Of a stretch of DNA of 7,364 bases, positions 5,783 through 7,364 are shown piece after piece; position 1 is the stretch's first letter, and each line of letters opens with the position of its first letter. Both the position numbers and the translations under genes were made by a program. This stretch comes from Qingrenia yutianensis (GTDB lineage Bacteria; Bacillota; Clostridia; UMGS1810). The notes beneath the pieces are model-generated. The model ran no database searches and had not been told where the DNA came from. It saw nothing but the letters and a program-made list of their open reading frames with translations. The stretch is taken from contig NZ_JACRTE010000034.1 in assembly GCF_014385105.1 (NCBI RefSeq), positions 1 to 7,364 of the forward strand, in the 5' to 3' direction.

Positions 5783-5866
5783 TAGCACAAATTTTACGGC
5801 ATGTCAAGGGCGGTCTCGCAAGAGAACGTGAATTTTACCCTTGTACATGGCGGAAAATTTGTGCTA
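5783..5866. repeat. Long imperfect hairpin over the IS256 transposase stop codon
   Basis: Arms 5783-5810 and 5838-5866 pair over 28 positions with two mismatches and one bulged base, starting TAGCACAAATTTT and closing with CAAGGG/CCCTTG. The loop holds a further TCTC-GCAA-GAGA hairpin. The transposase TAG stop lies in the outer arm. No U tract follows on the transcript strand. Confidence 0.75.
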
Positions 5867-7090
5867 ATTAAGCCTTCCGTCATACATGATTGACAACTCA
5901 CCATAGACTTTGCCCCAATTTCTGAGCGGCATTGTCCATTTTTTCGTTGCCTCAAAAGTTGCCAAATACAGTGCCTTTAAAAGCGCCGTATCGCTCGGAA
6001 ATACGCTTCTTTGACTGTTTAATCGGCGCAGTGCGCTGTTCAGGCTTTCTATCGCGTTGGTCGTGTACATAACCTTTCTGACATCTGCTGAAAACTTGAA
6101 CATCGGTGATATTACATCCCAATTTTCGTCCCAGCGTTTCATGGCGTTCGGATACCTGTCGTGCCATTTTTCCGTAACCGCAAGCATACGCTCATATCCG
6201 GTTTCTTCATTGGGTGCGTGATATATGCTTTTTAAGTCATTTGCGAATGACTTTTTATCCTTTTCCGCAACATATTTCAGAGTATTGCGCACCTGATGTA
6301 CGATACAGCGCTGATGTTCGGTATTTGGATATGCCGCTGAAATTGACTCTTTTATGCCGGAAAGTCCGTCTGCACACAAAATCAAAATATCCTGTACCCC
6401 TCGGTTTCTGAGGTCATTTAGCACGCCAAGCCAGTATTTCGCACTCTCATTTTCACCAACGGTTATGCTTAACACTTCTTTTCTGCCCTCGTCATTAATG
6501 CCGAGAATTATGTATGCAGCTATCTTTTTAACTATATGCTCATCACGAACAGAAAAATGTATTGCGTCAATGAAAACAATCGGATATACCGCCGATAGCG
6601 GTCTTTGCTGCAATTCTTCAATTTGGGGCAGTATTTTGTTTGTGACGGCGGTTACCATGCTTTCGCTTACTTCAAAGCCGTATATGTCCTCTACAATATC
6701 CGAAATTTGCCTTGTTGTCATGCCTTTTGCCGACATCGCTATGATTTTTTGTTCTATTGCGGATATGTCCTTTTTGCGTTTCTGAACTATTTGCGGGTTA
6801 AAATCTCCGTCACGGTCCTGCGGAACATCAATCGGTATTTCACCATACGAACTGCGCAATTTCTTGTGTTTAACGCCGTTTCGATAATCTGTGTTATCAC
6901 TGCGTTCGTATTCCTCATAACCTAAATGCTCGTCAAGCTCTGCCTCCATCATCTCCTGAATCGTGCCGCCTAACAGGTCTTTCAGTGCCTCCTGAATATC
7001 CTCGGCTGTTTTGATGTTGTACTCCTCAATTAAGCCGGCTATGATATTCTTTTTACCTTCACTCATTCTTTCTCGTCTGCGTCTTGCCAT
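5864..7090 (-). CDS. IS256-family (Mutator-type) DDE transposase
   Basis: The 408-residue transposase cuts and pastes its own element. The N-terminal part (about 1-160) is a helical DNA-binding region with GGTIQEMMEAELDEHLGYE (41-59), DYRNGVKHKK and KGMTTRQISDIVEDIYGFE, all typical of this family. The RNase-H-like domain supplies the catalytic triad: D175 (VFIDAIHF), D241 (LCADGLSGIKE) and E348 (TTNAIESLNSALRR). It also has the C-x2-H motif at C262-H265 (QRCIVHQVRN) between the second D and the E. The length is typical, and no stop or frameshift interrupts it. The start at 7090 follows AGGAGGAATTTTTT. That ribosome site is buried in a 16-bp hairpin, so translation from outside transcripts should be weak. 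The stop codon lies in the long hairpin at 5783-5866. Confidence 0.97.
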   Translation of the reverse strand: MARRRRERMSEGKKNIIAGLIEEYNIKTAEDIQEALKDLLGGTIQEMMEAELDEHLGYEEYERSDNTDYRNGVKHKKLRSSYGEIPIDVPQDRDGDFNPQIVQKRKKDISAIEQKIIAMSAKGMTTRQISDIVEDIYGFEVSESMVTAVTNKILPQIEELQQRPLSAVYPIVFIDAIHFSVRDEHIVKKIAAYIILGINDEGRKEVLSITVGENESAKYWLGVLNDLRNRGVQDILILCADGLSGIKESISAAYPNTEHQRCIVHQVRNTLKYVAEKDKKSFANDLKSIYHAPNEETGYERMLAVTEKWHDRYPNAMKRWDENWDVISPMFKFSADVRKVMYTTNAIESLNSALRRLNSQRSVFPSDTALLKALYLATFEATKKWTMPLRNWGKVYGELSIMYDGRLN

Positions 7091-7094
7091 AAAA

Positions 7095-7138
7095 AATTCC
7101 TCCTATGATATTATTTATATTCTATCATAGAAGAAATC
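7095..7138 (-). promoter_or_regulatory. Hairpin burying the IS256 transposase ribosome site
   Basis: On the minus strand GATTTCTTCTATGATA (7123-7138) pairs along all 16 positions, four as G-U, with TATCATAGGAGGAATT (7095-7110) around a 12-nt loop. The AGGAGG site lies inside the stem. A transcript entering from outside the element would include the whole hairpin and translate poorly, whereas one starting inside the loop would not. Confidence 0.7.
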
Positions 7139-7164
7139 TCTTTTACAGACTTTTTCTCACACTC
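7125..7164. repeat. Right terminal inverted repeat of the IS256-family element
   Basis: Read outward-in on the minus strand it starts GAGTGTGAGAAAAAGTCTG and pairs with the left repeat at 5681-5719. Its inner part doubles as the 5' arm of the hairpin that hides the transposase ribosome site. Confidence 0.85.
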
Positions 7165-7170
7165 TCATAT

Positions 7171-7205
7171 TAGCAGGGGCAGAAAACAAAATTTCCTGCC
7201 CCCTA
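7171..7205. repeat. GC-rich hairpin between the IS256 element and the IS remnant
   Basis: GGGGCAG (7176-7182) pairs with CTGCCCC (7196-7202) and the stem extends by TAG/CTA past a two-base bulge. No U tract follows on either strand, so a terminator role is not supported. Its GGGCAGAAAA start resembles the hairpin at 5740-5770. Confidence 0.5.
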
Positions 7206-7219
7206 AAAATGTATGATTG

Positions 7220-7288
7220 TTAAGAATTATATTTATGGGGAAGAATTTCCGCTGCCCTTTCTTCGGGACTTAATTTGTACTTAGGCAT
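7220..7288 (-). pseudogene. 22-codon ORF, probable truncated transposase start
   Basis: The frame begins MPKYKLSPEERAAEIL and stops after 22 codons. It has a good GGAGG ribosome site that is buried in the hairpin at 7296-7336. Its place just inside an IS-like end suggests the first codons of a transposase lost by deletion. The peptide itself shows no clear match to the neighbouring transposase, so a small independent protein cannot be excluded. Confidence 0.35.
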
Positions 7289-7295
7289 AACTAAA

Positions 7296-7336
7296 ACCTC
7301 CAAAATGATATTTTTATTATATATCATCTTGGAGGT
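7296..7336 (-). promoter_or_regulatory. Hairpin burying the ribosome site of the 22-codon ORF
   Basis: ACCTCCAAGATGATAT (7321-7336) pairs with ATATCATTTTGGAGGT (7296-7311) along 16 positions, one as G-U, around a 9-nt loop. The GGAGG site is inside the stem. The size and position match the hairpin at 7095-7138. Confidence 0.7.
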
Positions 7337-7364
7337 CTTGTATAGACTTTACACAAAATTTGGG

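Larger units (their letters stand above)
5681..7164 (-). mobile_element. IS256-family insertion sequence (about 1.48 kb)
   Basis: The element is bounded by inverted repeats of about 40 bp starting GAGTGTGAGA at both ends and holds one intact transposase gene. The length is normal for IS256. About 180 bp lie between the transposase stop codon and the left end and contain two hairpins. The 8- or 9-bp duplication expected at the ends is absent (AGTATAGG at the left, TCATATTA at the right). This suggests loss of one flank by deletion or recombination after insertion. Confidence 0.9.
7220..7364 (-). mobile_element. 5' end of a second, broken IS256-type element (runs off the right edge)
   Basis: Read on the minus strand from the window edge, TTTTGTGTAAAGTCTATAC resembles the IS256 right repeat, sharing AAAGTCT-TA-A-AGA with it. 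A 16-bp hairpin that hides a ribosome site follows, then a start codon at 7288. This order repeats that at 7088-7164. The transposase-like frame stops after 22 codons, so only the 5' end remains before the junction with the intact element. It could instead be an end of another IS family. Confidence 0.45.

Noticed and set aside
6354..6785. 143-codon plus-strand frame opposite the IS256 transposase
   Set aside because: It is a shadow of a clear transposase, with no ribosome site or recognisable motif.
7171..7205. Intrinsic terminator
   Set aside because: The stem is GC-rich but there is no U run after it on either strand.

Overview
The window looks like accessory DNA from a low-GC Gram-positive bacterium, most likely a gut-type member of Clostridia. 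The reasons are AGGAGG ribosome sites ahead of nearly every gene, a RepA_N/DUF6017 replication initiator typical of Firmicutes plasmids and conjugative elements, and IS110 and IS256 transposases of clostridial type. This assignment is by recognition and no database search was possible.

Region 1-1811 (minus strand) is the replication module of a plasmid or integrative/conjugative element. It holds a 55-residue cysteine-rich protein, RepA, and the start of a third gene that runs off the left edge, all tightly spaced as an operon. The middle of repA carries about seven imperfect dyad repeats spaced about 23 bp apart, next to a very AT-rich stretch. This is the layout expected of an origin inside the initiator gene. 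Upstream of the operon is a leader of about 250 nt with a perfect extended -10 promoter, paired hairpins, an opposing extended -10 promoter and an intrinsic terminator just ahead of the first gene. Together these suggest antisense-controlled attenuation of replication.

Region 1812-3352 (plus strand) is an apparently complete IS110-family element. A non-coding left end with two stem-internal-loop structures, read as a bridge RNA, is followed by a 391-residue DEDD transposase with all expected catalytic residues. Joining the two proposed ends would build a promoter, TTGACT-17 bp-TATAAT, which supports both the boundaries and a circular intermediate. The element lies 5 bp beyond the stop codon of the ThuA-like gene.

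Region 3353-5680 (minus strand) is a piece of a carbohydrate-type operon. In transcription order it holds the 3' remnant of an unrecognised gene, a Gfo/Idh/MocA-family oxidoreductase and a ThuA-like protein. The first gene is cut at its 5' side by the next element.

Region 5681-7164 is an IS256-family element with a 408-residue transposase (minus strand), roughly 40-bp terminal inverted repeats and a long hairpin over the transposase stop codon. A 16-bp hairpin buries the transposase ribosome site. It has no target-site duplication, so its flanks were probably joined by deletion or recombination. Region 7165-7364 holds what looks like the 5' end of a second, diverged IS256-type element, with a related terminal repeat, another 16-bp hairpin burying the ribosome site and an ORF broken after 22 codons. 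Overall the window is a mosaic of a mobile replicon, a sugar-operon fragment and three insertion sequences at the seams.
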